Of a stretch of DNA of 64,000 nt, positions 46,343-55,062 are shown in pieces. How positions within the stretch are numbered: the stretch's first letter is position 1; every line of letters starts with the position of its first letter. The translations under genes were made by a program, and so were the position numbers. The stretch comes from Sphingomonas sp. S-NIH.Pt15_0812 (GTDB lineage Bacteria; Pseudomonadota; Alphaproteobacteria; Sphingomonadales; Sphingomonadaceae). Below the pieces are notes generated by a model. It was not told where the DNA came from and did no database searches. It saw only the letters and a program-made list of their open reading frames with translations. The stretch is taken from positions 75,733 through 139,732 of the forward strand of contig NZ_QLJH01000009.1 in assembly GCF_003951315.1 (NCBI RefSeq), read 5' to 3'.

Positions 46343-46630
46343 ATGGGACTGCTGAACCGGATCGCATCGTTCTGCGATGACTGGCACTGGCTCACCGCCG
46401 GGTCGCCGGTGGCTGAAACCCCGACGATCAACCCCGCCAACGGGCTACCGATCACCGGCGGAATCGACATCGCTGGCAACCCGTTCGGCACCGATCTATC
46501 GCGCGACCATCATGACCACTGGCAGCACCATTCGCATGGCTTGGGCTTGGCGTGCGATGATTATCCCACGACGTGGCATGAACCGTTCCCGACCGGCATC
46601 GGAGGTGGACATGATTCGTGGCGTGACTGA
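46343..46630 (+). CDS. Hypothetical His-rich plasmid protein
   Basis: 95 residues, not recognised. It has WHWLTAGSPVAETPTINPANGLPI and a His/Asp-rich middle DLSRDHHDHWQHHSHG. No signal peptide or membrane segment is seen. An AAGGAGG lies ~10 bases before the ATG, supporting real translation. It overlaps the next gene by 20 bp in another frame. Confidence 0.65.
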   Translation: MGLLNRIASFCDDWHWLTAGSPVAETPTINPANGLPITGGIDIAGNPFGTDLSRDHHDHWQHHSHGLGLACDDYPTTWHEPFPTGIGGGHDSWRD

Positions 46631-47078
46631 TCCAGTACCGTGGTCCGACCAGATGCTTGCACGCTGGGAAGTCAGCCGCTTTGCGGTGGTGCCGCTCAGT
46701 ATCTCGCTCCTCGTCGCTCCGATCAGCTGGGTGATCCTTTTGCTGGCGCTCTCTGGTGGCAAACGCTCGGCGATCATGGCCGTGCTTCTCCTGATCATCT
46801 GGGCCGTGCCGGTCGGTCTCGACCAGGTACGTGGCTGGTGGCTGACCCGCCATCCTCACGCCTCGCCACGCTGGCTGTGTGCTGTCCGCGCCGCAGTTGG
46901 CGATGCGGTGTTCGACGACGCGCTGGAACACCTCAAAATCCTGCACGCTGATGACCCCGGCTACCGCATCGAACGCGCCCATCTGGCTAACGCGGTACAG
47001 GTGGCGTGGAACGCGAGGCGCAAGGGTCGGCAGCAGGCCGAAGGGGTCCGGCTCGATGATGCGGTAAGGCAGGCATGA
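46611..47078 (+). CDS. Hypothetical two-helix membrane protein
   Basis: 155 residues from ATG 46611 with GGAGG ahead of it. Two hydrophobic helices at about 26-47 and 53-70 are followed by a cytosolic C-terminal part (AVGDAVFDDALEHLKILHADDPGYRIERAHLANAVQVAWNARRKG). No known family. The stop overlaps the next start by 4 bp, so 46343-47524 is probably one operon. Function unknown. Confidence 0.65.
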   Translation: MIRGVTDPVPWSDQMLARWEVSRFAVVPLSISLLVAPISWVILLLALSGGKRSAIMAVLLLIIWAVPVGLDQVRGWWLTRHPHASPRWLCAVRAAVGDAVFDDALEHLKILHADDPGYRIERAHLANAVQVAWNARRKGRQQAEGVRLDDAVRQA

Positions 47079-47524
47079 CGGCGTCTCGATCATACCGCAT
47101 GGGCGATCTCATCGGTGTCCGAGTATCCAGCGGTAGCGGCGACTTTCCCGACCTTGTGAGCGAGCAGATCGTGGCGCTTGGTGCACTTGATCCGCACCAC
47201 GTTTCGACGCTGCTCTCCGCAGCGGATGCTGCAGCTTTCTTCACCCGCGAAGAGGCTTGCAGCAGGCACATAGGGTCCGATGTCCGGACTTGGCATATAC
47301 GGTTGAGCCGTGGTGCCAAAGCGCGCCTGCTTGCCTTCCCGGAGCCGGTCGCGGACCTTGCGACCAAGGTGCTGATCCAGTTGGCTTGCAGCTATCTTTC
47401 CGCTCGTCGAGCAGTGGGCATCGAAGAGGTTTCCGAGGCGCTTCGTGACGCGGTCGCCGCTTCTTGGGCACCATCGGAAAGCGCCGCGTTCAACCACGAG
47501 ATTGAACCGGACGCCGGCCGGTAA
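47075..47524 (+). CDS. Hypothetical plasmid protein
   Basis: 149 residues, not recognised. It appears soluble, with VRVSSGSGDFPDLVSEQIVALGALDPHHVSTLLSAADAAAFF and RLSRGAKARLLAFPEPVADLATKVLIQLACSYL. It is coupled to the preceding membrane protein by ATGA. Codon use matches neighbours, which supports a real gene. Confidence 0.6.
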   Translation: MTASRSYRMGDLIGVRVSSGSGDFPDLVSEQIVALGALDPHHVSTLLSAADAAAFFTREEACSRHIGSDVRTWHIRLSRGAKARLLAFPEPVADLATKVLIQLACSYLSARRAVGIEEVSEALRDAVAASWAPSESAAFNHEIEPDAGR

Positions 47525-48289
47525 AACGAGCCTGCTGCGTACGGAATTGTCTAAAGCGTTTCGGGATGATCCAGGCCTCATGCTGTGCACCCTGAGGGAG
47601 TGTTCAGCTGAGGGCACAGATTGCGTCAGCGGCCTGGCCCGCGTTGCTCGACCATGCCAATGCGATCGACGTTTTCGAATGCCAGAACTGGTAGCGGCGA
47701 GACCAGCTGATTGCATCTTCCATCTCGCTGTCACAGTCGGGAACGGCAGCCGCAAACTCGCAATCGTCGATCCTCTTGGACACCTGAACTCGCCCATCTG
47801 ATCGCGCTGATCCAGCGCGTCATGTGTGACCGTCAGCTGCTGTCGCTGGACACGTTGAACGACGTAGAGGCAACCGCATTGGCAGCGGCATGGCTGGACC
47901 TGTAAGCAGTCGATCGAGGCAATGATCCAGACCGCTGATGCACAGGCCAAATGCATGACTGACGACCGAGACAATCAGATGGCTGAGACGCCGCTACCGA
48001 AGGATGCAGAGCCGCATCGCTGGCCTTCGATCAACATCCTCGACGCCCTCGACATGGTAGAGGTCGGTGAGATCGAAATTGCCTTCCAGCGACCGCTCAG
48101 CCATCCGCGTCCCGCCACGTTCGACTGATTTACATGCAGACCGGATAGCACGGCAGCAGGGCTGCCCTCTCAGTTGGGGCACATACGATCTGCTGGCCGG
48201 CTGTCACGCCGGCCTGGAGTCCCGCGGAAAGCCAGGAACGATGCAGATCATTAAATCAACGAGCAACGCCGTCAGAATAGGGTAGGGCA
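47525..48289. other. Intergenic region, possible degraded coding
   Basis: 765 bp without a supported gene. One frame ending at 47905 reads ELAHLIALIQRVMCDRQLLSLDTLNDVEATALAAAWLDL, which looks like the tail of a protein, but its upstream part is not convincing. A 68-codon frame at 47922-48128 is also doubtful. It may be the remains of one or two small genes. Confidence 0.4.
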
Positions 48290-48515
48290 GGGGTCCACAC
48301 CTGATGCACCCTGCGGGGTGCGAAGAAACGGCAGAAGACCAGGGCTACAGGCGAGTGGTCCATCCGCCGCTCTGTGCGTGGACCATTTGGACCAGCTGCT
48401 GAACAGAGCAGATACTGGCTGATTACCGACATATAATTGGGCATTGCTCTGCCCACATGCTTGCGGACCAGGATGATGGAATGCACAATCGGTAGACGGC
48501 GAAACGGGGGTATCG
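48290..48515. other. Candidate origin of transfer (oriT)
   Basis: The gap just upstream of the mobilisation genes holds several inverted repeats: GCACCC-TGCG-GGGTGC (48306-48321), TGGTCCA (48356-48362) against TGGACCA (48379-48385), a direct second TGGACCA (48388-48394), and TGGGCA/TGCCCA (48438-48455). The cluster and location match oriT regions recognised by MobF relaxases. The nick site is not identifiable by eye. Confidence 0.55.
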
Positions 48516-48833
48516 ATGGCGCGCGTACCGATCACGGTCTATCTCCTGCCCGAGCAGCTGGCAGGCATCGAACGCCGCGCGGCGCAGGTCGGCAAGCAGC
48601 GCAGCGCCTGGGTAGCGGATACGCTGGTGCGGGCGCTCGACGACGAGCTCCTCCCGCTCGACGAGATCCTGCTGGACCAGCTGACCAAGCTGCGCGCCGG
48701 GCTGGAGACGATGGTCGAGGCACAGGCCGGACGTGGCCCCGACGCCAAGGCAAGGCTCACCGACCTGCGTCAGCGCAGCCGGGACCTGGCGGCGCGCATG
48801 CAGGCCGAAGCGCGCGAGAGGCTGCGGCGATGA
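48516..48833 (+). CDS. RHH-like mobilisation accessory protein
   Basis: 105 residues: PITVYLLPEQLAGIERRAAQVGKQRSAWVADTLVRALDDEL forms a ribbon-helix-helix-like N-terminus. A long charged helix follows. Such proteins (TrwA/TraY/MobC-like) bind oriT and help the relaxase nick. It is first in a three-gene unit with 4-bp overlaps. GGGGG lies upstream of the ATG. Confidence 0.7.
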   Translation: MARVPITVYLLPEQLAGIERRAAQVGKQRSAWVADTLVRALDDELLPLDEILLDQLTKLRAGLETMVEAQAGRGPDAKARLTDLRQRSRDLAARMQAEARERLRR

Positions 48834-49663
48834 ATGAGCCGGTGCGCCGGCGCATCGACGTGTCGGCCGAGACCCATGCCTGGCTCGACGCCGAGGCGCG
48901 CCGACGTGGCCTGATGGTCCGGGATCTGGTCGAGCGGATCGTTCAGGAACAGGCCGGGCGCGAAGGGGGCGGGCAGGGTGCGAACGGGCACATGAACAAG
49001 GTCATGCCAGGTGCCGCAACAGGGTCGCTGATGACGCGGCTGAATGAGCTGTTCGAGCGGTTCGATACGCTGGTCGTACGGCTCGCCGAGGAGCTGCCGA
49101 GGTCGATTGCAAATGGCTTCGACGCGATCAAGGATACGATCGTGAAGACCGGCGGGACCGGCCATCTCCGGACCATGCTGACCGACCACGATAATGCGCA
49201 TACGGCGCGGCTCGGTGCCATGGAAACGGCACGGGAAATCGCGGGCGTGGAGCAAGCCGCGGCGCTCAAGAATCTTCAGGACGTTCTCGTTGCAAAGATC
49301 GATACCTTGAAGTCGGAAGTGCAGGCGCTTCGCGCCTGGCACAAGGAGCGTCGATGGGCGGCCGCGGGGGGTGCCATTGGCATGCTGTTGCTGCTTGTCG
49401 CGCTGGGTCTACTCCTGGCCGATACCCCGCCTACGCGCTGGGTTTCAATTCGCCTGACAGGGAACACACGGGCGATCGATGCGGCGTTCACGCTTGCCGG
49501 TGATGACCGTGCAACGGGTGCATTGATGGCCGAGACAAAAGGGCTGCTCGGCGATCGAGATTTCCGCGAGGATTATACCCGCTGCGTGATCCATGCCCGC
49601 GAGGTCGCCAAGGGCTTTCCCTGCCGGATTTGGGTGCCCCCGATCAGGACAGTCACGTCGTGA
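48830..49663 (+). CDS. RHH plus transmembrane protein of the relaxase operon
   Basis: 277 residues. The N-terminal RHH-like part (RRRIDVSAETHAWLDAEARRRGLMVRDLVERIVQEQ) is followed by a coiled region (~65-170), one transmembrane helix (~177-197) and a C-terminal domain with a single-pass topology (FREDYTRCVIHAREVAKGFPCRIW, two cysteines). It may anchor the relaxosome at the membrane. No exact family is known to me. It overlaps the relaxase start (GTGA). Confidence 0.65.
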   Translation: MNEPVRRRIDVSAETHAWLDAEARRRGLMVRDLVERIVQEQAGREGGGQGANGHMNKVMPGAATGSLMTRLNELFERFDTLVVRLAEELPRSIANGFDAIKDTIVKTGGTGHLRTMLTDHDNAHTARLGAMETAREIAGVEQAAALKNLQDVLVAKIDTLKSEVQALRAWHKERRWAAAGGAIGMLLLLVALGLLLADTPPTRWVSIRLTGNTRAIDAAFTLAGDDRATGALMAETKGLLGDRDFREDYTRCVIHAREVAKGFPCRIWVPPIRTVTS

Positions 49664-52600
49664 CGGCTCGCCCGACAAAACTCGCAGGTGGGGGCGATCC
49701 GGCGTCCTATTATGCGGCTGATAACTACTATACCGGCGGGCAGGAGGGACCGTCTGCATGGGGCGGGGAGGGCGCTGCGGCGCTTGGCCTATCGGGTCAT
49801 GTCGACGCAGGCGTCTTCACCGCTGTGCTGGAGGGCCGATTGCCAGGCGGCGTGACAATCGCGGCGGGCGGAAATGGCACGCGCCTCAAGGGTTTCGAGC
49901 TCACGTTCAACGCGCCCAAATCGGTGTCGCTCGTCGCGTTGATCGGGGGTGATGCCAGGGTAGTTGCCGCACATGCCAAAGCAGTATCAGCGGCCATGGC
50001 GTGGGCGGAAGCCCGTTTCGGTGAGGCGCGTTTTGGCAAGGCTGGCGCGGTCACCGAGCCTGGGCGACTGGTCTATGCCGGCTTCCAGCACGATCTCAGT
50101 CGCAAGCTCGACCCACATCTGCATACCCATGCCGTCATCGTGAATGCCGCGCAGCGCCGTGACGGCAGCTGGGTAGCGCTGCATAACCCGGCGTTGTGGA
50201 AGCGGTCATCGCTGATCGGTGCCGCCTATCACGCCGAGTTGCGTGCCGAGCTGGGCAGGCTCGGCTACAACACCGAGATCAACGGTAAACACGGCCAGTT
50301 CGACATCGTCGGAGTGCCGCGCGGTGTGATCGAGGCATTCAGCGCCCGTCGCGAGGAGATCCTGCGCAAAGCTGAAGAACTGGGATTGTCTTCGCCGCGC
50401 GCGATGGAGGCGATCGCGGTACGCTCGCGCGACGCCAAGCAAGCTGGTGACGCCGAGGCGGCACGTGCGCTGTGGGCCGAGAAAGCGCTGGTGCACGGTG
50501 ATGGGATCCGCGCGGTTGTCGATGCCGCCAAGGGGAGGGGGCCGCCGCGTTCGGTGATGGGCACGGTGCGCGAATGGGGCACGGCACTCATCGAGCGGGT
50601 GACCCAGGCATTTGGACCGCGGCCCGAACCTTTGCTGCGCGGTCTGGACGATGTCCGCCGGGGCGGCGACCTCGCCAGCGCCTATGCGGTGGCAGCGGGG
50701 GTTCGCCACCTCGGCGAACGCGCGGCGAGCTTTCGACACGTGGACCTGATAACCGCCAGCCTCGACATGGCGGAGAAGGGGGCAACCGTTCGCGGGATCG
50801 AGGCACGGATCGATGTGCTCCAGGCAGCCGGCATCCTGATCGCGGGACCACGTGGTGGCGTGCACGCTGATCGGCTGACGACGCGCGACATGCTGGCGAC
50901 TGAGAAGGCGATCCTGAAGGCCGTACGGGACGGGGTCGGGACCGCCAGGCCGATCCTGGGTGGCATGGCCGCGGACGCTGCGCTGACGAGGGCAGCCGAG
51001 GCGCGTGGCGTGACGCTGGCCGACGAGCAGCGCCAGGCAGGTCTCGCTATGCTGGCTGGCGAGAACCGCATTCAACTCGTGCAGGGCGATGCCGGAAGCG
51101 GCAAGTCGTTCCTCTTCGAGATTGTGGCAAGCGTCTGCGCGGAGGCGGGCGTGGGGATGCTGGTGCTGGTGCCGCAGAACAAGCTGATGGAGGAAATGGG
51201 CGGGCGTGGGTTCGAGATGCGCTCGCTGGCCTCGGTGCTGCAGGCGCACGGTGCCCGAGGTGATCGGGTACGTGGCAGCGAGACGCTCTCGGCTTTGGTG
51301 CAGGACAAGCTTGTGGTGCTGGAAGAAGCCTCGATGGTGTCATCACGGCAGTTCGCCGCGCTGACCGGGATCATGGCGGCGGGAGGCGCTGCCAGGCTGG
51401 TGCCGGTCGGCGACATGAAGCAGATTTCGGCACCGGGCGCCGGGCGACCGTTCGCGCTGCTGCAAGACGCCGGTTTGCCCACCGTGCGTTTGTCGGAAAA
51501 CCGTCGTCAGCAGACCGATGTGCTGCGCGAGGCAGCAATGCTGTCGCGCGAGGGCCGGGTCGGAGATGCCTTCGCGCTGCTTGCGGACCGGGTATGCGAG
51601 AACACCGATCCCGTGGTGGCCGCCGTGACCCATTATCTTGAGCTTTCGCCCGAGGATCGCGAGCGCACCGCACTGCTCACCTCGGGGCATACGCTACGCG
51701 AGGCGGTGCTGGACGCGGTGCGCGGTGAACTGCTCGAGGAAGGGGCACTTGGACAGGAGGCGGTGACGCTGAAGGTCTGGGACAATCTCAATCTGACGCG
51801 TGAGGAATTGCGGCAGACGCGGCATTGGGAGCCGGGTATGCAACTTGACGTCTACCGCCATCAGGCAGGGCTTGTGCCCGGCTCCTATGCGGTTGCAGGC
51901 GTCGACACTGTGCGGGGCACGGTCGAGCTGGCGCGCGATGGCGCGATATGCCGGTTTGCGCCAAGCCGGTTCCATCATGCAGGGCAGGGGGCAGCGCTGT
52001 CGGTGCCGGACTCGATTGAGGTCCGCGAGGGTGATCGGCTGCTGTTTACGGCGGGGGACACGTCGCGCGGGATCGTCAACGGCACTGCCGCGACGCTCGA
52101 ACGGATCGAGGACGGAAGCCTCCATCTGTCAGGTCGCACGCGCGATTACGTGATCGACCCTGGTGATCCGATGCGCGAGCGGCTGGGGCACGGCGCGGTG
52201 CTCAACATGCACCGGGCACAAGGCATCACCGTCGACCGCGCGATTACGATGATGGACAGCCATGACCGACTGCTCAATAGCCAGAGCCTCTACTATGTCC
52301 TGCAAACCCGTGCGCGGGAGGATATGGTGCTGTACACCGATGATCGGGCAGCACTCGTCCAGGCAATCGAGACGCATCGTGGCGATGTGCCGCACGCACT
52401 CGATCTGGCGCCGGAACATACTCTGCCTGGCGGTGAACGGCCCGGTGCCGTGACGGGTGAACACCTGCAGCCCGAGCAGGCCGTGGAACGGGATGCGATG
52501 TTGCTCGACGCCATGAGCGCTGCGCTGACCGCAATCGAAGATGAATTACGGCAGCCCGAACCGGAACAGCCGGATGCGCTTGCCGGAGCGATCGACGACC

Positions 52601-52701
52601 GACAGAGCGCTTCAGCGCGGCCCACGCATCATGAACGGCTCGAGTTGGCACGCAAGGATATGGAGATCGAGATCGACTATGATCACGACATGGATATGTA
52701 G
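49660..52701 (+). CDS. MobF-family conjugative relaxase-helicase
   Basis: 1013 residues from GTG 49660, overlapping the previous stop; a TTG at 49630 is less likely. The N-terminal relaxase carries paired catalytic tyrosines Y17-Y18 and Y23-Y24 (ASYYAADNYY) and the metal triad in FQHDLSRKLDPHLHTH (H153, H155, H157). The C-terminal RecD/TraI-like helicase has Walker A GDAGSGKS at 476-483, VVLEEASMVSS, PVGDMKQISAPGAGRPF and LNMHRAQGITVDRA. It nicks oriT and unwinds the transferred strand. No coupling protein or T4SS is present in this window. Confidence 0.95.
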   Translation: MTARPTKLAGGGDPASYYAADNYYTGGQEGPSAWGGEGAAALGLSGHVDAGVFTAVLEGRLPGGVTIAAGGNGTRLKGFELTFNAPKSVSLVALIGGDARVVAAHAKAVSAAMAWAEARFGEARFGKAGAVTEPGRLVYAGFQHDLSRKLDPHLHTHAVIVNAAQRRDGSWVALHNPALWKRSSLIGAAYHAELRAELGRLGYNTEINGKHGQFDIVGVPRGVIEAFSARREEILRKAEELGLSSPRAMEAIAVRSRDAKQAGDAEAARALWAEKALVHGDGIRAVVDAAKGRGPPRSVMGTVREWGTALIERVTQAFGPRPEPLLRGLDDVRRGGDLASAYAVAAGVRHLGERAASFRHVDLITASLDMAEKGATVRGIEARIDVLQAAGILIAGPRGGVHADRLTTRDMLATEKAILKAVRDGVGTARPILGGMAADAALTRAAEARGVTLADEQRQAGLAMLAGENRIQLVQGDAGSGKSFLFEIVASVCAEAGVGMLVLVPQNKLMEEMGGRGFEMRSLASVLQAHGARGDRVRGSETLSALVQDKLVVLEEASMVSSRQFAALTGIMAAGGAARLVPVGDMKQISAPGAGRPFALLQDAGLPTVRLSENRRQQTDVLREAAMLSREGRVGDAFALLADRVCENTDPVVAAVTHYLELSPEDRERTALLTSGHTLREAVLDAVRGELLEEGALGQEAVTLKVWDNLNLTREELRQTRHWEPGMQLDVYRHQAGLVPGSYAVAGVDTVRGTVELARDGAICRFAPSRFHHAGQGAALSVPDSIEVREGDRLLFTAGDTSRGIVNGTAATLERIEDGSLHLSGRTRDYVIDPGDPMRERLGHGAVLNMHRAQGITVDRAITMMDSHDRLLNSQSLYYVLQTRAREDMVLYTDDRAALVQAIETHRGDVPHALDLAPEHTLPGGERPGAVTGEHLQPEQAVERDAMLLDAMSAALTAIEDELRQPEPEQPDALAGAIDDRQSASARPTHHERLELARKDMEIEIDYDHDMDM

Positions 52702-52835
52702 GCATAGCTACGCCATCATCATGGTATGTATTTAACATAACATTTCTTATCGAGCGATATCTGCCGACATGCTCCACGCGCCGGATGGCCCGTCAATTTG
52801 CTACTTTATCTCAGCGTTACCGGCCCTCGATACGG

Positions 52836-53186
52836 TCAGCATTGGCGTGCATGATGTTTGCTCAGGCGACGTACCAGCGAGACCAGCTTAGCCAGCGCCG
52901 GATCGCCGATCGGTTCGACAATCCGGAGTTCGCGACTGCGGCCGGCGATGGTCAGCCGGACCGTATAGGTACGTGCATCGGGCCGCGCACCGTCATGTGC
53001 CGGTGTGCAGCTAAAAAAATCCGCCTGATCAGCAAGGCTGGCGATTTCCTGACGCTCCGGGATGGCGAGATCGTCGAAGGAGACCGTCTGCTCCTTCGCC
53101 AGTCCGGGAAAATGGGCAAGGCCGCCCTCGATCCGAACGCGGGCCTCGCCCGTCACCGTCTCGTCGCATGCCTTGCCCGTCTGCAT
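52836..53186 (-). CDS. Emfourin-like protease inhibitor
   Basis: 116 residues, starting on the last base of the protease gene stop (TGATG). VTGEARVRIEGGLAHFPGLAKEQTVSFDDLAIPERQEIASLADQADFF and DARTYTVRLTIAGRSRELRIVEP match the emfourin (protealysin-associated inhibitor) pattern. These proteins inhibit the M4 protease encoded beside them. It has no signal peptide, so it would act in the cytoplasm. The pairing with the upstream gene strongly supports the call. Confidence 0.8.
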   Translation of the reverse strand: MQTGKACDETVTGEARVRIEGGLAHFPGLAKEQTVSFDDLAIPERQEIASLADQADFFSCTPAHDGARPDARTYTVRLTIAGRSRELRIVEPIGDPALAKLVSLVRRLSKHHARQC

Positions 53187-54265
53187 CAGATCACTCCAAC
53201 CGCGCTCCAGGCCTTGGTGACCGCCTTCGCCTCGGCGCTGCCCGAACCGTATAAACGCGCTGCGACCTCAATGGTGACGCGGGCGAAGCCGGCAAAGTCC
53301 GTATTGGCCCTGGTATTGGGGTCCAGCAGCGCATTGTACCAGATTTGCCCGGCCCGGTCCCATGCGTTCCCGCCGATCGCGGTCGCGACCAGATAGAAGG
53401 CGCGGTTGGGGATGCCGGAATTGATGTGGACGCCGCCATTGTCCTGATTGGTGCGGACGAAGTCATCCATATGCGCCGGCTGCGGATCCTTGCCGAGCAC
53501 GGGATCGTCATAGGCGGTGCCCGGCGCCTTCATTGAGCGCAGGGCGACGCCCCTGACCTTGGCGGTCAGCAGTTCGGCACCGATCAGCCAGTCGGCTTGG
53601 TCCGCGGCCTGCCCCAGCAGATGCTGCTTCACGAGGCTGCCGAACACGTCGGAAATGCTCTCGTTGAGCGCGCCGGACTGGTTGAAATAGGCGAGGCCCG
53701 CCTCCTTCTCGGTGACGCCATGGGTCAGCTCGTGGCCGATCACGTCGAGCGAGATGGTGAAGCGGTTGAACAGCTCGCCATCGCCGTCCCCGAACACCAT
53801 CTGGCTGCCGTCCCAAAAGGCATTGTCATAATCCTGGTCGTAATGGACCGTGGCGTCGAGCGGCATCCCGGCATCGTCGATCGAGTTGCGCCGATAGGCG
53901 TCCCAGAACAACGCGAAGGTCGCGCCGAGTCCGTCATAGGCCTCGTCGACGGCCGGATCGCCGGTGGGCGCGTCCCCCTCACGTCGGACGACCTTGGCCC
54001 CCGGTGCCTCGGCTTCGCCGCCTGCGTCGCGGATGGTCCGGAGCGGGCCCGGTGTCAGGATGGTGGCTGCCGCGGCGCGACGCCGCGCAATCGCGCCGGT
54101 GACGGGTCCGGCGGTGCTGGCGCGGACGAGGCGCATGGTCGGATCGATCAGCAGGCTGCGGACCGCCATGGCCCGCAGCTCGGGCGAGCCGTTCTTCGCG
54201 ATCTGCGACAGGATGTAAGGCGGCAGGATGCAGTGAAGCGAGTGACGATGGGTGGAGCGGCACAT
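53186..54265 (-). CDS. Protealysin-like M4 metallopeptidase
   Basis: 359 residues. A short protealysin-type propeptide begins CRSTHRHSLHCILPPYILSQIAKNG. The zinc site is H178-E179-L-T-H182, with E202 in NESISDVFG. The later GGVHINSGIPNRAFYL contains the substrate-binding His. There is no classical signal peptide, in line with protealysins, which are produced as cytosolic precursors. It forms an operon with the inhibitor downstream and two uncharacterised genes upstream. Confidence 0.92.
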   Translation of the reverse strand: MCRSTHRHSLHCILPPYILSQIAKNGSPELRAMAVRSLLIDPTMRLVRASTAGPVTGAIARRRAAAATILTPGPLRTIRDAGGEAEAPGAKVVRREGDAPTGDPAVDEAYDGLGATFALFWDAYRRNSIDDAGMPLDATVHYDQDYDNAFWDGSQMVFGDGDGELFNRFTISLDVIGHELTHGVTEKEAGLAYFNQSGALNESISDVFGSLVKQHLLGQAADQADWLIGAELLTAKVRGVALRSMKAPGTAYDDPVLGKDPQPAHMDDFVRTNQDNGGVHINSGIPNRAFYLVATAIGGNAWDRAGQIWYNALLDPNTRANTDFAGFARVTIEVAARLYGSGSAEAKAVTKAWSAVGVI

Positions 54266-54290
54266 GATCGTATCTCCTCAAAGGGTCGGG

Positions 54291-55052
54291 TCAGTGGCGG
54301 GCGCGACGAAGGACGAAGGGGACGAGCGCGACCCACATGATGGTGATGAAGGCGAGGACCTGACTGGTCTGTTCGGGCCCCCCCGGCAGGTCGCCAAAGC
54401 CACCCAAGGCGGCCGCATAAAGCTCGAACGAGATCGCCGAGACCGCGATCGCCACCCCATCAGCTTCTCCCCCGCCCTCCTCCTGCGTTGCGAACCAGCG
54501 CAGCGCGACGATGAAGAGCGTGATGATGCCGATCAGGATCAGGCGGATGACGATATCACCGGCCGCGATACCGACCGCCAGCGGGTAGAGAGTCACCGCC
54601 TCGACGGGGAACAGCTTCACGAGGCTGGCATAATAGGGCTCCGGCATCGCGCGTCGCCCTCCCCCGTCCCTCAGCGTCGGGGCGGAGCCGCTCCGCAGCC
54701 GCAGCGTGCCGCGCAGTAAGGGTCGCGCGTCTGCCCCGCCCTGCCCGTCCAGCGCCGTGATCGCGCGCTGCACCGCTCCGGCATAGCGGGATAGCGCCGC
54801 GTCGTCGGGGGCAAGCGCGCTGCCGATCGCCTGTGCCTGCTCGCAGCGATCGAGCGTCGTGGCGAAGACGGGACGATCGCCCTCCGCCCCGTCATGCGCT
54901 GCGGCAAAGCGATCCCGCGCAGTGCCCAATGCGGTGCGCAACCCGAACAATGTATCAAAGAAGCGCGGCACATAGCGCGGGTCGGTGGTCAGGTCCTGAA
55001 GCTGGTCGATGAGCGCGTCCGCCGCGTCCACGGCCTGGGTGAAGCTGGTCAT
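54291..55052 (-). CDS. Hypothetical membrane protein upstream of the M4 protease
   Basis: 253 residues, not recognised. The first ~150 residues are soluble and helical (TQAVDAADALIDQLQDLTTDPRYVPRFFDTLFGLRTALGTARDRF). Two or three membrane helices follow (VIRLILIGIITLFIVALRWF; VLAFITIMWVALVPFVLRR). It lies 25 bp before the protease gene and 10 bp after the lipoprotein gene. A functional link with the protease is inferred from position only. Confidence 0.65.
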   Translation of the reverse strand: MTSFTQAVDAADALIDQLQDLTTDPRYVPRFFDTLFGLRTALGTARDRFAAAHDGAEGDRPVFATTLDRCEQAQAIGSALAPDDAALSRYAGAVQRAITALDGQGGADARPLLRGTLRLRSGSAPTLRDGGGRRAMPEPYYASLVKLFPVEAVTLYPLAVGIAAGDIVIRLILIGIITLFIVALRWFATQEEGGGEADGVAIAVSAISFELYAAALGGFGDLPGGPEQTSQVLAFITIMWVALVPFVLRRARH

Positions 55053-55062
55053 CCGATCCTCC

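Noticed and set aside
47090..47974. 294-codon minus-strand frame
   Set aside because: Overlaps the better supported gene at 47075-47524 and has low-complexity Ser/Arg/Cys-rich translation.
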